Numbered from the stretch's first letter, positions 9,066 to 18,449 are shown. The stretch is DNA of 64,000 bases from Sphingobacterium sp. LZ7M1 (GCF_024296865.1 NZ_CP101134.1:3100001-3164000); one strand, 5' to 3'. Notes: generated from the letters alone by a model not told the origin. Program-made: numbers and translations.

Positions 9066-9962
9066 ATGCAGTTCAACGAAACAAAGACATTCAACCAAGA
9101 AACCCACGGATCAGTTTTCGATAGCTTAATAAAATACGCAGTGGCGCCAAGGCCGATTTGCTTTGCCTCAACCATAGATAAAGCAGGAAATGTAAATCTA
9201 AGCCCATTCAGCTATTTCAATTTCATGTCCCAGAACCCGCCCATTTGTGTGTTTTCACCGCTTACCCGGGTCCGTGACGGAAAAGATAAACACACCTTGG
9301 AAAATATCCGTGAAGTTCCTGAAGTCGTTATCAATATCGTAAATTATGATATGGTACAACAGCAGTCCTTAGCCAGTACGGAGTACGCAAAAGAAATCAA
9401 TGAGTTTGACAAATCTGGATTTACCGCTTTACCCTCAGGATTGGTCAAACCACCTAGGGTAGCTGAATCACCAGTCCAATTGGAGTGTAAGGTCAGAGAG
9501 ATTATCACCATCCAAGAAGGTGGAGGAACAGGAAATTTAGTTATTGCTGAAGTGGTCAATATGCATATAAAAAGTTACCTATTGGACGAAAATGATCAAA
9601 TGGACCAAGCAGCCCTAGATCTTGTGGCACGATTGGGTGGGGACTGGTACTGCCGAGTGACGAAAGAAAACCTTTTTGAGGTTCCAAAACCGCTACGGAA
9701 ATTAGGGATCGGAGTAGATCAATTACCAGAACATATCCGCAATTCCTCTATATTGACAGGAAACCAATTAGGTCTCCTCGCTAATATAGAAGCGATCCCA
9801 TCATTTGAAAATGACATCTTGGAGGATGAACAGATCCATACCTTAAAAAGTATGTGGGAACAGGACCAAACCCAATTGAATAATGAGCTGCAGCGATATG
9901 CTGCCAGATTATTGGATGAAGAGCAAATAGAAAAAGCTTGGCAAGTCCTACTGGTACATTAA
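9066..9962 (+). CDS. Flavin reductase-like (FMN-binding split-barrel) protein
   Basis: 298 aa. The N-terminal two thirds is a flavin-reductase/DIM6-NTAB-type FMN-binding barrel: VAPRPICFAST near 26-36, then LSPFSYFNFMSQNPP with the usual SPFS motif. The C-terminal 80-90 residues are acidic and helical. Proteins of this family bind FMN and act as reductases or monooxygenase partners. It follows the fumarylacetoacetase by 21 nt, so it is probably co-transcribed, but its step in aromatic amino acid degradation is unknown. Its 3' end overlaps the convergent phenylalanine hydroxylase gene by 15 bp. Confidence 0.82.
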   Translation: MQFNETKTFNQETHGSVFDSLIKYAVAPRPICFASTIDKAGNVNLSPFSYFNFMSQNPPICVFSPLTRVRDGKDKHTLENIREVPEVVINIVNYDMVQQQSLASTEYAKEINEFDKSGFTALPSGLVKPPRVAESPVQLECKVREIITIQEGGGTGNLVIAEVVNMHIKSYLLDENDQMDQAALDLVARLGGDWYCRVTKENLFEVPKPLRKLGIGVDQLPEHIRNSSILTGNQLGLLANIEAIPSFENDILEDEQIHTLKSMWEQDQTQLNNELQRYAARLLDEEQIEKAWQVLLVH

Positions 9963-11720
9963 TTCCAAATTAATTGGTTGGGTCTGTGCAAGCCTTATTC
10001 CATCAGATATTAACTTTTCAAGGTCAGGGTTTTTCCTGGCCTTTTCCTTTAAAATAAACCTTAAACTATCTTCTAATTCAATCTGCCCTTCGTGGATCGC
10101 TAATTCATAGAGCTCGACCATGGCTAACCAATCGTTAGGGAATCCTTCCAACAGCTCTTGAACCAATACTGATAAGGCCCTTTCTTTTCCCTGCCCTTCT
10201 CTTAATTCCCTGATTTGCCCGTAAATTTCATGGAGATCTTTTTGTTCATCGGTCCAATTTTGCTTTTCAGTTTTAATTTCTGAAATATTGATGTCAGGAT
10301 CAAATGCAAATTTATCAGCAGCCCCTGCATACACAGATTTAACCGAGCTTCCTACAGCCATGTCATAGATACCCCATTCAGGCTGGAATAAAACTTGACC
10401 AGTAGGTTCATGGACGACCGTGCATTCCTCAAAACTAACGAGCAGCAGCAAGCCATCTTCATTGAACACAAAGGATCTTACATTCCCTGATACCAATATT
10501 CCAGATTTAAAATATAATGATCCTGGCATGCCTTCAATCAATCCTAGGCCCTCTAAATCTTCTGCTCTACATTGTTCCAATGGCAATCGCTTTCCTATCA
10601 ATAATCCAATCGGAGAACTAAATCCATCTTTATGGTAATGCTTTCCATGACCTTTCAATTCCAGATTTTTATAAGCCAATGCGGTTGGCCCTGTAGTTTT
10701 AATTGCAATCAGTTCCTCCCCCAAAAACATGGATGTAAATACTCCTGAAACCTGTAAACCAGAACTCAGCTCTACCGTGCAGGTATTACTGCTGTCAATG
10801 GCTTTTTCCATCGCTTCCTGCCCCCCCACACGAAAAGCCATAGTTTTTGAAAATTCATCCAGTACCTCGTAAGCATGTTTAAAATCAGGCGTTACAAATA
10901 ATTGAGGTTGCGGCTTGGTAATATCATATGAAAACTGGAGGGTATCGATATCATAAGGCAGTTTTTTGACGTCCGGTTGCATACAACTTGCACTTTCACC
11001 AATGGAAGAAAGCAAACCTGCGCCATATATTTTATGATCTTTTACCGTTCCGATCAATCCATATTCCACCGTCCACCAATGCAACCTGCTCAGTAAAGCC
11101 ATTTCTGAAGGCTCACCCATATTACTTGAAATGGCGTCAAAACGATCCGTTGCTGCTTGTACTTCTTCTTCAGTGGCATCTTCTCTTTCTTTGACAATGG
11201 ATAAGGCCCTGATAGCCTCATACAGCTCAAAATCTTTACCTGAACTCATGGCTTTGGATCCAACCTCACCGAAATGCTGTAAATAGGCGGCATATTCAGG
11301 TTCACCTATGATAGGTGCATGACCGGAAGACTCATGAATAATATCTGGAGCTGGTGTATAGGTAATATGTTCAATCTGTCTAATGTCTGCTGCAATGACC
11401 AACACACAATGTGCTTGGAATTCCATGAATGCTGCTGGCGGTATAAATCCATCAACCGTTACTGCCCCCCAGCCTATTTTCTTTAGGCTATCATTCATGG
11501 ATTGCAAGTTAGGGATACGTTCGATCGTCAATCCAGCCTTTGTCAACCCTGGTATATAAGGGTAATACGCAATGTCCTTCAGGTAGGCATAGTTCTGCCG
11601 CATCACATATCGCCAAATCGCCTGATCTAAGGCAGAGTATCGATCATAATTTTGCTCGACTACATATCTTTGAAGATGTTTGGGCAATCGCTCTAAGACG
11701 GGATTATCGTAGCTATTCAT
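9948..11720 (-). CDS. phhA: Phenylalanine 4-hydroxylase (aromatic amino acid hydroxylase) with long C-terminal extension
   Basis: 590 aa. The catalytic domain covers about residues 1-290, with the iron triad H129 and H134 (DIIHESSGHAPIIG) and E219 (HWWTVEYGLIGT). It hydroxylates phenylalanine to tyrosine using a tetrahydropterin cofactor, feeding the hppD-hmgA-FAH route next door. The usual bacterial enzyme is only about 260-300 aa; here a further 300 residues or so follow, first a beta-rich stretch (about 300-460) and then a charged helical tail. I do not recognise a domain in this extension. No pterin-4a-carbinolamine dehydratase gene is visible nearby. Convergent with the flavin-reductase-like gene, overlapping it by 15 bp. 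Confidence 0.92.
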   Translation of the reverse strand: MNSYDNPVLERLPKHLQRYVVEQNYDRYSALDQAIWRYVMRQNYAYLKDIAYYPYIPGLTKAGLTIERIPNLQSMNDSLKKIGWGAVTVDGFIPPAAFMEFQAHCVLVIAADIRQIEHITYTPAPDIIHESSGHAPIIGEPEYAAYLQHFGEVGSKAMSSGKDFELYEAIRALSIVKEREDATEEEVQAATDRFDAISSNMGEPSEMALLSRLHWWTVEYGLIGTVKDHKIYGAGLLSSIGESASCMQPDVKKLPYDIDTLQFSYDITKPQPQLFVTPDFKHAYEVLDEFSKTMAFRVGGQEAMEKAIDSSNTCTVELSSGLQVSGVFTSMFLGEELIAIKTTGPTALAYKNLELKGHGKHYHKDGFSSPIGLLIGKRLPLEQCRAEDLEGLGLIEGMPGSLYFKSGILVSGNVRSFVFNEDGLLLLVSFEECTVVHEPTGQVLFQPEWGIYDMAVGSSVKSVYAGAADKFAFDPDINISEIKTEKQNWTDEQKDLHEIYGQIRELREGQGKERALSVLVQELLEGFPNDWLAMVELYELAIHEGQIELEDSLRFILKEKARKNPDLEKLISDGIRLAQTQPINLELMYQ

Positions 11721-12036
11721 TATAAATTAGTTTAAACGAAAATAAAAAAATTTAACTAAATAAACAATAGACCAAACCTTCCTCTCCTAGAATGTCCCTT
11801 AAATCTGATGTTTATTTTTCTGTTTATATTGGTTCCTTTGGATGAGCAATTTACAACTATTTTCAGAAACTATTTTTGCAATCTGGCCATTATGAACTGA
11901 ACTACACTACCGAAAACCAAATTTATTAAGTCTAAACGCAACAATTTCATACTTTTGCAAAACTTCTTAACCATCATTTCTGTTATCTTGGTTAAGCTTC
12001 CTGTCGATAAACTTGAAAGACAGGCTTTTATATGTT
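11721..12036. promoter_or_regulatory. Divergent spacer between phhA and the acyl-CoA ligase gene, with a candidate promoter
   Basis: 316 bp, AT-rich, no gene. On the plus strand TACTTTTG at 11950-11957 matches the Bacteroidota -7 element TAnnTTTG. The -33 position is only TTTA-like, so the match is partial. It would give a leader of roughly 70 nt before the ATG at 12037. On the minus strand TATTTTCG, about 20 nt downstream of TTG, is a weak candidate for phhA. Confidence 0.45.
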
Positions 12037-13812
12037 ATGGTGGAAAATCTTAGACTTTTTGATCTTGCCTTAAGGCAGGTAAACCTTTTTCCGGACCTCA
12101 ATATGTTCGCGCATAAAAAAGAGGGGGAATGGAAAACCTTGACTTCTGTAGAATTCTTGGAACAGGTGAACGCGATCTCCAAAGGATTGCTTGAACTTGG
12201 TGTTAAACCAAACGACAAAGTTGGATTGATTGCTGATAGTAGCATTGAATGGCATATTGTCGATTTCGCTATCCAACAGATCGGAGCTGTTGTCGTTGCC
12301 ATCTATCCAAATATCAGTGATTCCGATTATCAGTTCATTTTCAATGATGCTGAAATTAAGCTCTGCATCGTTAGCAATAAAAGCTTATTCCATAGATTGA
12401 CCCAACTAAATGACTCTATCTATACCCTAAAGTATATTTTCTGCATTGAAAAAAATGAAAATGTACGCAATTGGGATGAATTGAGGACCGTTGGTGCCCA
12501 TATTCCCGATTCTAAAATTGAAGAACTTAGAGCAAATATCAAACATACCGACTTAGCTACGCTAATCTATACTTCAGGCACCACAGGAAAGCCGAAAGGG
12601 GTCATGTTGACCCATCATAACATTATTTCCAATGTGGAAGCAGCAAGAGAGATTACACCTTGTAAGGCCTACGACAGGGCATTGACTTTCCTTCCACCTT
12701 GCCATGCCTATGAAAGAATGGTCATCTATACTTATCTGTACATTGGGATCACGGTACATATCGCCGAATCCTTGGACAAAATCGGTCAGAATATCAATGA
12801 AGTAAAACCTCATATCATGACTGCCGTTCCGAGGATCTTGGAAAAGGTCTACGAAAAGATCATGAAAACAGGTATGGAACTGACCGGTATGAAGCGCAAG
12901 ATCTTTGACTGGGCTGTTGAAGTGGCTGAACAATTCGACCCAAATCCAGAAAAAAGGAGTTTCGGCTACAACATCAAGCTAAAGTTGGCAAAAAAACTGG
13001 TCCTAGATAAGTGGTACCAAGCATTAGGTGGAGAGTTAAAAACGGTTGCTTCGGGAAGTGCATCGCTACAGGCCAAACTTGCCCGAGTATTCCTCGCTGC
13101 GGGAATCCCGCTCTACGAAGGATACGGCATGACTGAAGCTTCCCCCTTGATCTCTGTAAACCATTACCTCAAAGGAATCCGTATCGGAACCGTGGGATTA
13201 GCTGTAAAATATGTGGAAATTAAATTGGCGGATGATGGAGAGATCTTGGTCAAAGGTCCCAATGTGATGCAAGGCTATTATAAGAACAGGGAAGAAACGG
13301 ATAAAACCATTATCGATGGTTGGTTGCATACAGGTGATATTGGCGTTTGGGAAGATGAGGTTTTCTTGAAAATCATCGACCGTAAAAAGGAGATGTTCAA
13401 GATTTCTGGAGGTAAGTATGTGGTGCCACAACCTATCGAGAAGAAATTATTGGAATCCAATTACATCGAACAGGCGATGGTGATCGGTGATGGTCAGAAG
13501 TTTGCTTCTGCCTTTATTGTGCCTAACTATGCCCACCTACAAGATTGGTCCCGAAATGAAGCTCCTGAATTAAAAGGAATGCCCAAAGACCAGTTCCTGA
13601 CTGAAACAAAAGTAGTCCGTAAAATCAATAAAGAAGTTCAATTGGCCAACCAACATTTTGGGAACTGGGAACAGATCAAAAAACCGATCATCCTCTCGGA
13701 TGAGTTCACCATTGAAAACGGAGAACTGACCCCTACCCTTAAAATGAAACGTAAGGTCATTCTGGAAAAATACAAAAAGGAATTTGAGGAATTGTACCAT
13801 TTGGCAGATTAA
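12037..13812 (+). CDS. Long-chain fatty acid-CoA ligase (AMP-forming)
   Basis: 591 aa from the ATG at 12037; a TTG 24 nt upstream (12013) is also in frame but less likely. It has the AMP-binding P-loop YTSGTTGKPKGVMLTHHN (about 176-193), the GYGMTEASP motif (about 361) and GWLHTGDIG (about 428) followed by the IDRKKEMFKISGGKYV hinge. It activates fatty acids to acyl-CoA through an acyl-adenylate. It resembles the FAA1/FadD15 group (COG1022) more than E. coli FadD. Chain-length preference cannot be read. Stand-alone gene, divergent from phhA. Confidence 0.93.
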   Translation: MVENLRLFDLALRQVNLFPDLNMFAHKKEGEWKTLTSVEFLEQVNAISKGLLELGVKPNDKVGLIADSSIEWHIVDFAIQQIGAVVVAIYPNISDSDYQFIFNDAEIKLCIVSNKSLFHRLTQLNDSIYTLKYIFCIEKNENVRNWDELRTVGAHIPDSKIEELRANIKHTDLATLIYTSGTTGKPKGVMLTHHNIISNVEAAREITPCKAYDRALTFLPPCHAYERMVIYTYLYIGITVHIAESLDKIGQNINEVKPHIMTAVPRILEKVYEKIMKTGMELTGMKRKIFDWAVEVAEQFDPNPEKRSFGYNIKLKLAKKLVLDKWYQALGGELKTVASGSASLQAKLARVFLAAGIPLYEGYGMTEASPLISVNHYLKGIRIGTVGLAVKYVEIKLADDGEILVKGPNVMQGYYKNREETDKTIIDGWLHTGDIGVWEDEVFLKIIDRKKEMFKISGGKYVVPQPIEKKLLESNYIEQAMVIGDGQKFASAFIVPNYAHLQDWSRNEAPELKGMPKDQFLTETKVVRKINKEVQLANQHFGNWEQIKKPIILSDEFTIENGELTPTLKMKRKVILEKYKKEFEELYHLAD

Positions 13813-13917
13813 TAAAATGGTTACTATTTCTTAACATACATCAATCAAGATTTAAATGGATAGGATTAATTTTACCAAAGATTACAAACTATCCATTTAA
13901 ATTTTTGTTGATTCGGT

Positions 13918-14235
13918 ATGAAAGATAAATTTATCAACCTCCCATTAATTAAGAACGAAGAAAAAAGCAGATTTGAATTAGATGTCGATGGCCATATAAC
14001 TTTCATTGACTACAAAGAAACAAGCAGTACCGTTGCCCTGATCCATACCGAAGCTCCTTCTGAATTGGCAGGAAGCGGAGCCGCAGCTGCCATTGTAGAA
14101 AAAACATTGCAGCACATCAAGGATGCTGGAAAAACAGTCTCTCCCTATTGTCCGTATGTGTTTGCATTCATCAAAAAACATCCCGAATGGAAAGAATTGG
14201 TATCACCAAGGTTTCCAAAATTCAATGAATTGTAA
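13918..14235 (+). CDS. Small GNAT-like acetyltransferase (COG2388/NATD1 type)
   Basis: 105 aa. It has the compact NATD1-like layout: a beta-strand pair at the N-terminus, then ALIHTEAPSELAGSGAAAAIVEKTL (the acetyl-CoA-binding loop is within) and the typical ending YCPYVFAFIKKHPEW at about 79-93. The substrate is unknown. It is a single-gene unit, followed directly by repeat island 2. Confidence 0.82.
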   Translation: MKDKFINLPLIKNEEKSRFELDVDGHITFIDYKETSSTVALIHTEAPSELAGSGAAAAIVEKTLQHIKDAGKTVSPYCPYVFAFIKKHPEWKELVSPRFPKFNEL

Positions 14236-14242
14236 TTTATTG

Positions 14243-15060
14243 TTATTCTGAAAGGTTTGAACCAGGATGTTCGGGATTGGAGGATGGACCAAGATCATTG
14301 GCGGAATGCCTACCGAATAAATATAAATCAAGTTTTGTAGGGTCGTATCGCATACGCCCGCCCCATATAGGCAAAAAAACAATTAATTTTCCATTTTCCG
14401 CTATCATCCTGAGAAGAAAAATTTGGGCTAAATTTATTGGAAGTTGATGACAGCTTGTTGGCAATGAAAATCAATTAGCTCTTTTATTTTTTACATATAG
14501 AACCCCTTTGGGGTTCCATTATTTTAGCTGGCATGGCACGTTAGCCTGAAAGTTGCGCAAACCTGATGTTCGATTAATCGAACATCAGTTTTGCGCAACT
14601 CCTATATTGTTCAATACTATTGCTAAAATAATTCATCCCCGCTGGGGATGTATGACGGCTAGATATATCTTCTGCTAAATAAACATGGGTTTGGATTGCC
14701 ATAAACGTGGATCTAACAAACTTGTCATTGGTAGGAACGAATCATTTCGGATAAATGCGAACTTTTAAAATCAAAGACACCCATCATGGTATTGGCGTAC
14801 AGTTCCTTGACCGAAGGTCAAGGATGACAGGGTCGGTGGGAGGAAAACCGTACAGATTCTTCACTATTCGTTCAGAATCGCAAATGCGCTAGAGAGGGAT
14901 TCAGAGTAAAACGAAGAATCTATTTTTATTTTTTTAGGAAGATTTGGTCATTCCGAAATCGTAAGATGAGCAAACTATTTTCTATATTTAGGAAGAGCTT
15001 TTGAAAACCATACCAGCCCCGTGTGGTTTACACTCCCCACCCCTTGCCTTCCTGTTTTAT
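14243..15060. repeat. Composite repeat island 2 (modules A-B-C-E-D-F)
   Basis: Gene-free. In order: one degenerate 45-bp unit (GAACCAGGATG near 14258, GATGGACCAAGATCA near 14283); a short hairpin TCGTATCGCATACG (about 14342-14355); the C block from about 14421 to 14745 (TTTGGGCTAAATTTATTGG, AGAACCCCTTTGGGGTTC, the long palindrome, CATCCCCGCTGGGGATG, AACTTGTCATT); a short E-like piece GACCGAAGGTCAAGGATGAC (about 14810); the D inverted repeat (14847-14921); and an F-like end (CCGTGTGGTTTACAC near 15018). The order is the same as in island 3. Confidence 0.8.
14551..14600. repeat. 50-bp near-perfect palindrome, copy 1
   Basis: Two 25-nt arms that pair at 24 of 25 positions, centred on TGTTCGATTAATCGAACA, with outer arms AGTTGCGCAA / TTGCGCAACT. 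There is no unpaired loop, so it could form a cruciform in DNA or a long hairpin in RNA. The core is identical in the two other copies in this window while the outer arms differ. Confidence 0.95.
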
Positions 15061-15108
15061 GCGTGTTTGCGGTTTTTTAATTCCATGAGGTTTTATCGAT
15101 TTCAAAGC

Positions 15109-15171
15109 GACCTCATTCGAGGCATATTTTCAAAATTCGCAAAGCATCCCGAATATGTCTCGAATGAGACC
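15109..15171. repeat. Inverted repeat with a loop of about 23 nt
   Basis: ACCTCATTCGAGGCATATT (15110-15128) pairs at 16 of 19 positions with AATATGTCTCGAATGAGAC (15152-15170). It lies between repeat island 2 and the nuoD terminator, outside any gene. It is not related by eye to the other repeats in the window. Confidence 0.7.
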
Positions 15172-15267
15172 AAAAGAATTCCCAATCAGGGACAAAATTT
15201 GTCAAAGCCTCCTATGTTCCAAATTATATGTCAAAAAATGAGTAGGAAAATAGCGTTTAATTAGCGT

Positions 15268-15308
15268 AAAACAAAAAAGAAAGGGAAGCAATCTGGCAAT
15301 TGCTCCCC
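15268..15308 (-). terminator. Intrinsic terminator of the pdxH-nuoC-nuoD unit
   Basis: On the minus strand GGGGAGCAAT pairs with ATTGCTTCCC around a short loop, followed by a TTTCTTTTTTG run. It lies about 100 nt after the nuoD stop codon and supports nuoD being the last gene of its operon. Confidence 0.85.
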
Positions 15309-15406
15309 TAACTATTAACCAATTATAAACTTAAATTATGAGATAGCAAATATAGTTATTAAAAAGATTATTCCTAATAATATTTGCGTTTTTATGCGGT
15401 TTTATT

Positions 15407-16600
15407 TTAGCGGTCGACTTCACCAAGCACAATATCGATGGAACCTAAAATGGCTATCAGATCAGCGATGAGCACTCCCTTACCAAGCTCTGGCAACACC
15501 GAAAGGTTATTGAAGCTGGGTCCTCTAGCCTTCACCCGCTTAGGGATGTCGGTTTTCTCTTGCGTGACAAAATAGAAGCCTAGTTCCCCCTTAGGGTTTT
15601 CGGCACGGACATAATATTCCTGCGCTTTCAGGTTTACTTTCTTTGGTACCATGCCACGAGGGTCAAAGTCAGGTGTTCTCTTGAAATCACTCATCAATCT
15701 TGGCAAACATTGTTCAATAATCTTGACAGACTCTTTGACCTCATCTACCCTGACCTTATAGCGATCCCAACAATCTCCGACTGCACCCATTTCGCCTTTA
15801 CCTACAGGGATCTCAAAATCCAACTCCGGATAAACGGAATACCCATCCACCCTTCTCAGGTCCCATTTGATACCTGAGCCGCGCAACATAGGTCCTGAAC
15901 AGCCATAATTGATGGCTACATCAGCTGGCAGAACGCCAATATTGGCCGTCCGCTGTATAAAAATCTGGTTATTGGACAATAGGTCGTCCAATTCGACCAA
16001 TTTCGGTTTAAAGTAATTGATAAATTCCAGGCAACGTTCTTCAAAGTTGACCGGGATATCATAGAACAAACCTCCAACCCAGATATAATTATAGAGCATC
16101 CTGGAACCGGAAGCCCATTCTAACATATTCATGATATGTTCCCGATCGCGGAAACACCACATAAAAGGTGTAAAAGCTCCAATATCGATCCCATAGGTCC
16201 CTATGGCAATCAAATGGGATGCAATACGGTTCAGTTCGGTGACCAAGACACGGATATATTCAATTCTTTTGGGAATTTTATCTTGAATTCCAAGCATACG
16301 CTCAACCCCCATCACAAAGGCATGTGCATTGTTCATGGAAGCTAAGTAGTCCAAACGATCGGTGAAGGGAATAGTCTTTCCGTAATTCATGGACTCTGCA
16401 TGTTTATCAAAGCAACGGTGCAGGTAGCCCATATGTGGAATGATTTCCTTAACGATTTCACCGTCAGTGATCAACTCCAACCTCAAAACACCATGGGTAG
16501 ATGGATGTTGAGGGCCCAAGTTGATTACCATCTCCTGAGATGAAACCGAATTAATTTTATCCTGATAGTTTTTATTAGCTTGTAGGTATCTTTCGTTCAT
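15407..16600 (-). CDS. nuoD: NADH-quinone oxidoreductase subunit D
   Basis: 397 aa, the 49-kDa-type subunit. It begins its conserved part with [17 protein letters not shown] and ends with the invariant-type [31 protein letters not shown] is also present. It lines the quinone-binding site at the junction of the hydrophilic arm of complex I. It starts 3 nt after nuoC. No other nuo gene (A, B, E-N) lies in the window, and a terminator and repeat island follow directly. Confidence 0.96.
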   Translation of the reverse strand: MNERYLQANKNYQDKINSVSSQEMVINLGPQHPSTHGVLRLELITDGEIVKEIIPHMGYLHRCFDKHAESMNYGKTIPFTDRLDYLASMNNAHAFVMGVERMLGIQDKIPKRIEYIRVLVTELNRIASHLIAIGTYGIDIGAFTPFMWCFRDREHIMNMLEWASGSRMLYNYIWVGGLFYDIPVNFEERCLEFINYFKPKLVELDDLLSNNQIFIQRTANIGVLPADVAINYGCSGPMLRGSGIKWDLRRVDGYSVYPELDFEIPVGKGEMGAVGDCWDRYKVRVDEVKESVKIIEQCLPRLMSDFKRTPDFDPRGMVPKKVNLKAQEYYVRAENPKGELGFYFVTQEKTDIPKRVKARGPSFNNLSVLPELGKGVLIADLIAILGSIDIVLGEVDR

Positions 16601-16602
16601 AA

Positions 16603-17094
16603 CTATTTGATCGGGATATTATGATAAGTTTCAGGATCTTGATAATCTTTACGTAGTGGATACCCCACCCAGTCTTCAGGCATGAGGATGCGTCTCAAAT
16701 CAGGATGACCTGTAAAGAAAACACCCATCAGGTCATAGGCCTCGCGTTCATGCCAATCCGCTGTTCGCCAAACTTCAGACACAGAAGGAATCTCTGGCAA
16801 TTCATTCAGGTCTCTTCCGGCATCTAGCGTTACTTTAAGCGTAAGTTGTTTTTGAAAGGGAATGGAAGTTAGGTTATAGACCAGCTCAAAGTATTCTTGC
16901 GGAAAATAATCTACTGCCGTGATATTTGCCAGGAAATCAAAATAGCAGTTTTCATTATCCCGGAGAAAAAGACAAACCTCTTTAAGATGTTCAGGTGCAA
17001 TAAAAAGAGCAGGCTGTAGCCCATGCTCCTGCACATCCTGCACCGCATCGATATGTACGTATTCCTCTAGGTATTTTTTTATTTCTTGGATCAT
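16603..17094 (-). CDS. nuoC: NADH-quinone oxidoreductase subunit C
   Basis: 163 aa from the ATG at 17094, which lies 2 nt after the pdxH stop codon. A longer reading from 17124 would overlap pdxH and adds [10 protein letters not shown], which is not family-like. The 30-kDa subunit signature is in [34 protein letters not shown], followed by PLRKDYQ. It is part of the hydrophilic arm of complex I. It is translationally close-coupled to pdxH and nuoD. Confidence 0.95.
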   Translation of the reverse strand: MIQEIKKYLEEYVHIDAVQDVQEHGLQPALFIAPEHLKEVCLFLRDNENCYFDFLANITAVDYFPQEYFELVYNLTSIPFQKQLTLKVTLDAGRDLNELPEIPSVSEVWRTADWHEREAYDLMGVFFTGHPDLRRILMPEDWVGYPLRKDYQDPETYHNIPIK

Positions 17095-17096
17095 TA

Positions 17097-17750
17097 TCAA
17101 GGCGCTAAACGGTTGATCGTCCAATTGCCATCATCCTTTATATAGACAATGCGGTCATGGAGTCTGCTTCCCCTTCCCTGCCAGAACTCAACCCGAACAG
17201 GTTTTAACAGGAAACCACCCCAAAATTCCGGTCTTGGGACTTCTTTAATATTTTCCATTTCCTTTTCCACTTCTGCTACTCTTTTTTCCAAAGTTTCCCG
17301 ATCAGGGATAATGGCACTCTGAGGAGAAGCAATGGCACCGATTTGGCTACCTCTAGGTCTAATGGAGAAGTATTCGTCAGAATCTGCTTTAGGTAATTTT
17401 TCGACCTCTGCTTCAAAGCGTACCTGTCTTTGCAATTCAGGCCAGAAAAACAAGGCCGAAACATGTGGGTTCTGGATGATCTCTTGTCCTTTCCTACTGT
17501 TGTAGTTGGTAAAAAAACTCAGACCTTCCGTTTTAATGTCCTTTAACAGTACAACTCTGGAAGAGGGATAGCCATTTTCGGAGACCGTAGAAACGACCAT
17601 GGCAGTCGGTTCAGTGACCTGCGAGGACATGGCTTCATCAAACCATTTTTGGAATTGTTCGATAGGGTTTTTCTGTACGTCCGATTCGCTCAAACTGCTT
17701 TTCACATAGTCTTCCCGAATGGCGGCAATTTCTTTATGTTCAATGGACAT
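17097..17750 (-). CDS. pdxH: Pyridoxamine/pyridoxine 5'-phosphate oxidase
   Basis: 217 aa, full length. FMN- and substrate-binding motifs are visible: [10 protein letters not shown] (about 62-71), [12 protein letters not shown] (about 78-89), and the C-terminal signature [15 protein letters not shown] followed by W..RLAP. It oxidises pyridoxine or pyridoxamine phosphate to pyridoxal 5'-phosphate with O2. First gene of a unit with nuoC and nuoD. TAAGTTTG at 17769-17776 on the minus strand is a possible -7 element, but I see no matching -33 box. Confidence 0.96.
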   Translation of the reverse strand: MSIEHKEIAAIREDYVKSSLSESDVQKNPIEQFQKWFDEAMSSQVTEPTAMVVSTVSENGYPSSRVVLLKDIKTEGLSFFTNYNSRKGQEIIQNPHVSALFFWPELQRQVRFEAEVEKLPKADSDEYFSIRPRGSQIGAIASPQSAIIPDRETLEKRVAEVEKEMENIKEVPRPEFWGGFLLKPVRVEFWQGRGSRLHDRIVYIKDDGNWTINRLAP

Positions 17751-17882
17751 GGCAAAGGATATTTCCTACAAACTTAACATAATATCCATTTTTTATAGAA
17801 AATGAAATGAAAAATTATTGCTATTTTACAGTGGATTAATAATGATATTCTATAAATTTGGTATAAACACATCTATTCTGTT

Positions 17883-18449
17883 ATGTTCAACGAATATATC
17901 CCAAAACGCGGCAGTCTAATTTTATCTGAGCCCTTCATGCTGGATCAGAATTTTGAGCGCTCAGTGATCTTGTTGTGCGAGCATGATGAAAACGATGGAA
18001 CCGTCGGATTGATCCTCAACCATCGCTCCATGCTTATGCTATCGGATGTCCTTGAAGAGGTTGACAATTCTGAAATACCTTTATACTTCGGTGGTCCAGT
18101 GGAAGGAAATGCGCTTTTCTTTGTCCACAAGGCCCACGAGAAAATCGAAGGCGGCACCCATATCGTAGATGACCTCTATTGGGGTGGTGACTTTGAACGT
18201 TTAAAATATCTGATCAACGAAAATTTGATCAGCAGTGAAGAAGTCAAGATTTTCCTAGGATATTCAGGATGGAGTCCGGGTCAACTTGATGGAGAGATCA
18301 AACAGAACTCTTGGGCAGTACATAATTCATTTAATATAGACCTGGCCTTTATTACCGATGGCGAAAATCTTTGGAAGGAAGCCTTGATCAGTATGGGTCC
18401 GAAATATGCACATGTTGCAAATTTCCCGAAAAGACCTGAATTCAATTGA
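17883..18449 (+). CDS. YqgE/AlgH family protein
   Basis: 188 aa. The family pattern is clear: PKRGSLILSEPFMLDQNFERSVILL at the start, GTVGLILNHRS, YFGGPVEGNALFFVH, FLGYSGWSPGQLDGEI, and a NSWAV ending of the core. The function of this widespread family is not firmly known. It is 30 nt upstream of the sugar dehydrogenase lipoprotein and may be co-transcribed. TAAATTTG at 17853-17860 fits the -7 consensus with a leader of about 15 nt, but the -33 box is poor. Confidence 0.92.
   Translation: MFNEYIPKRGSLILSEPFMLDQNFERSVILLCEHDENDGTVGLILNHRSMLMLSDVLEEVDNSEIPLYFGGPVEGNALFFVHKAHEKIEGGTHIVDDLYWGGDFERLKYLINENLISSEEVKIFLGYSGWSPGQLDGEIKQNSWAVHNSFNIDLAFITDGENLWKEALISMGPKYAHVANFPKRPEFN

Noticed and set aside
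14551..14600. The long palindrome as an ordinary terminator
   Set aside because: There is no loop and no T run on either side, and the genes upstream are 300 bp or more away or already have a terminator (19783-19811).
16603..17124. Longer nuoC starting at 17124
   Set aside because: It would overlap pdxH by 28 nt and adds residues unlike the family; the ATG at 17094, 2 nt after the pdxH stop, is the natural start.
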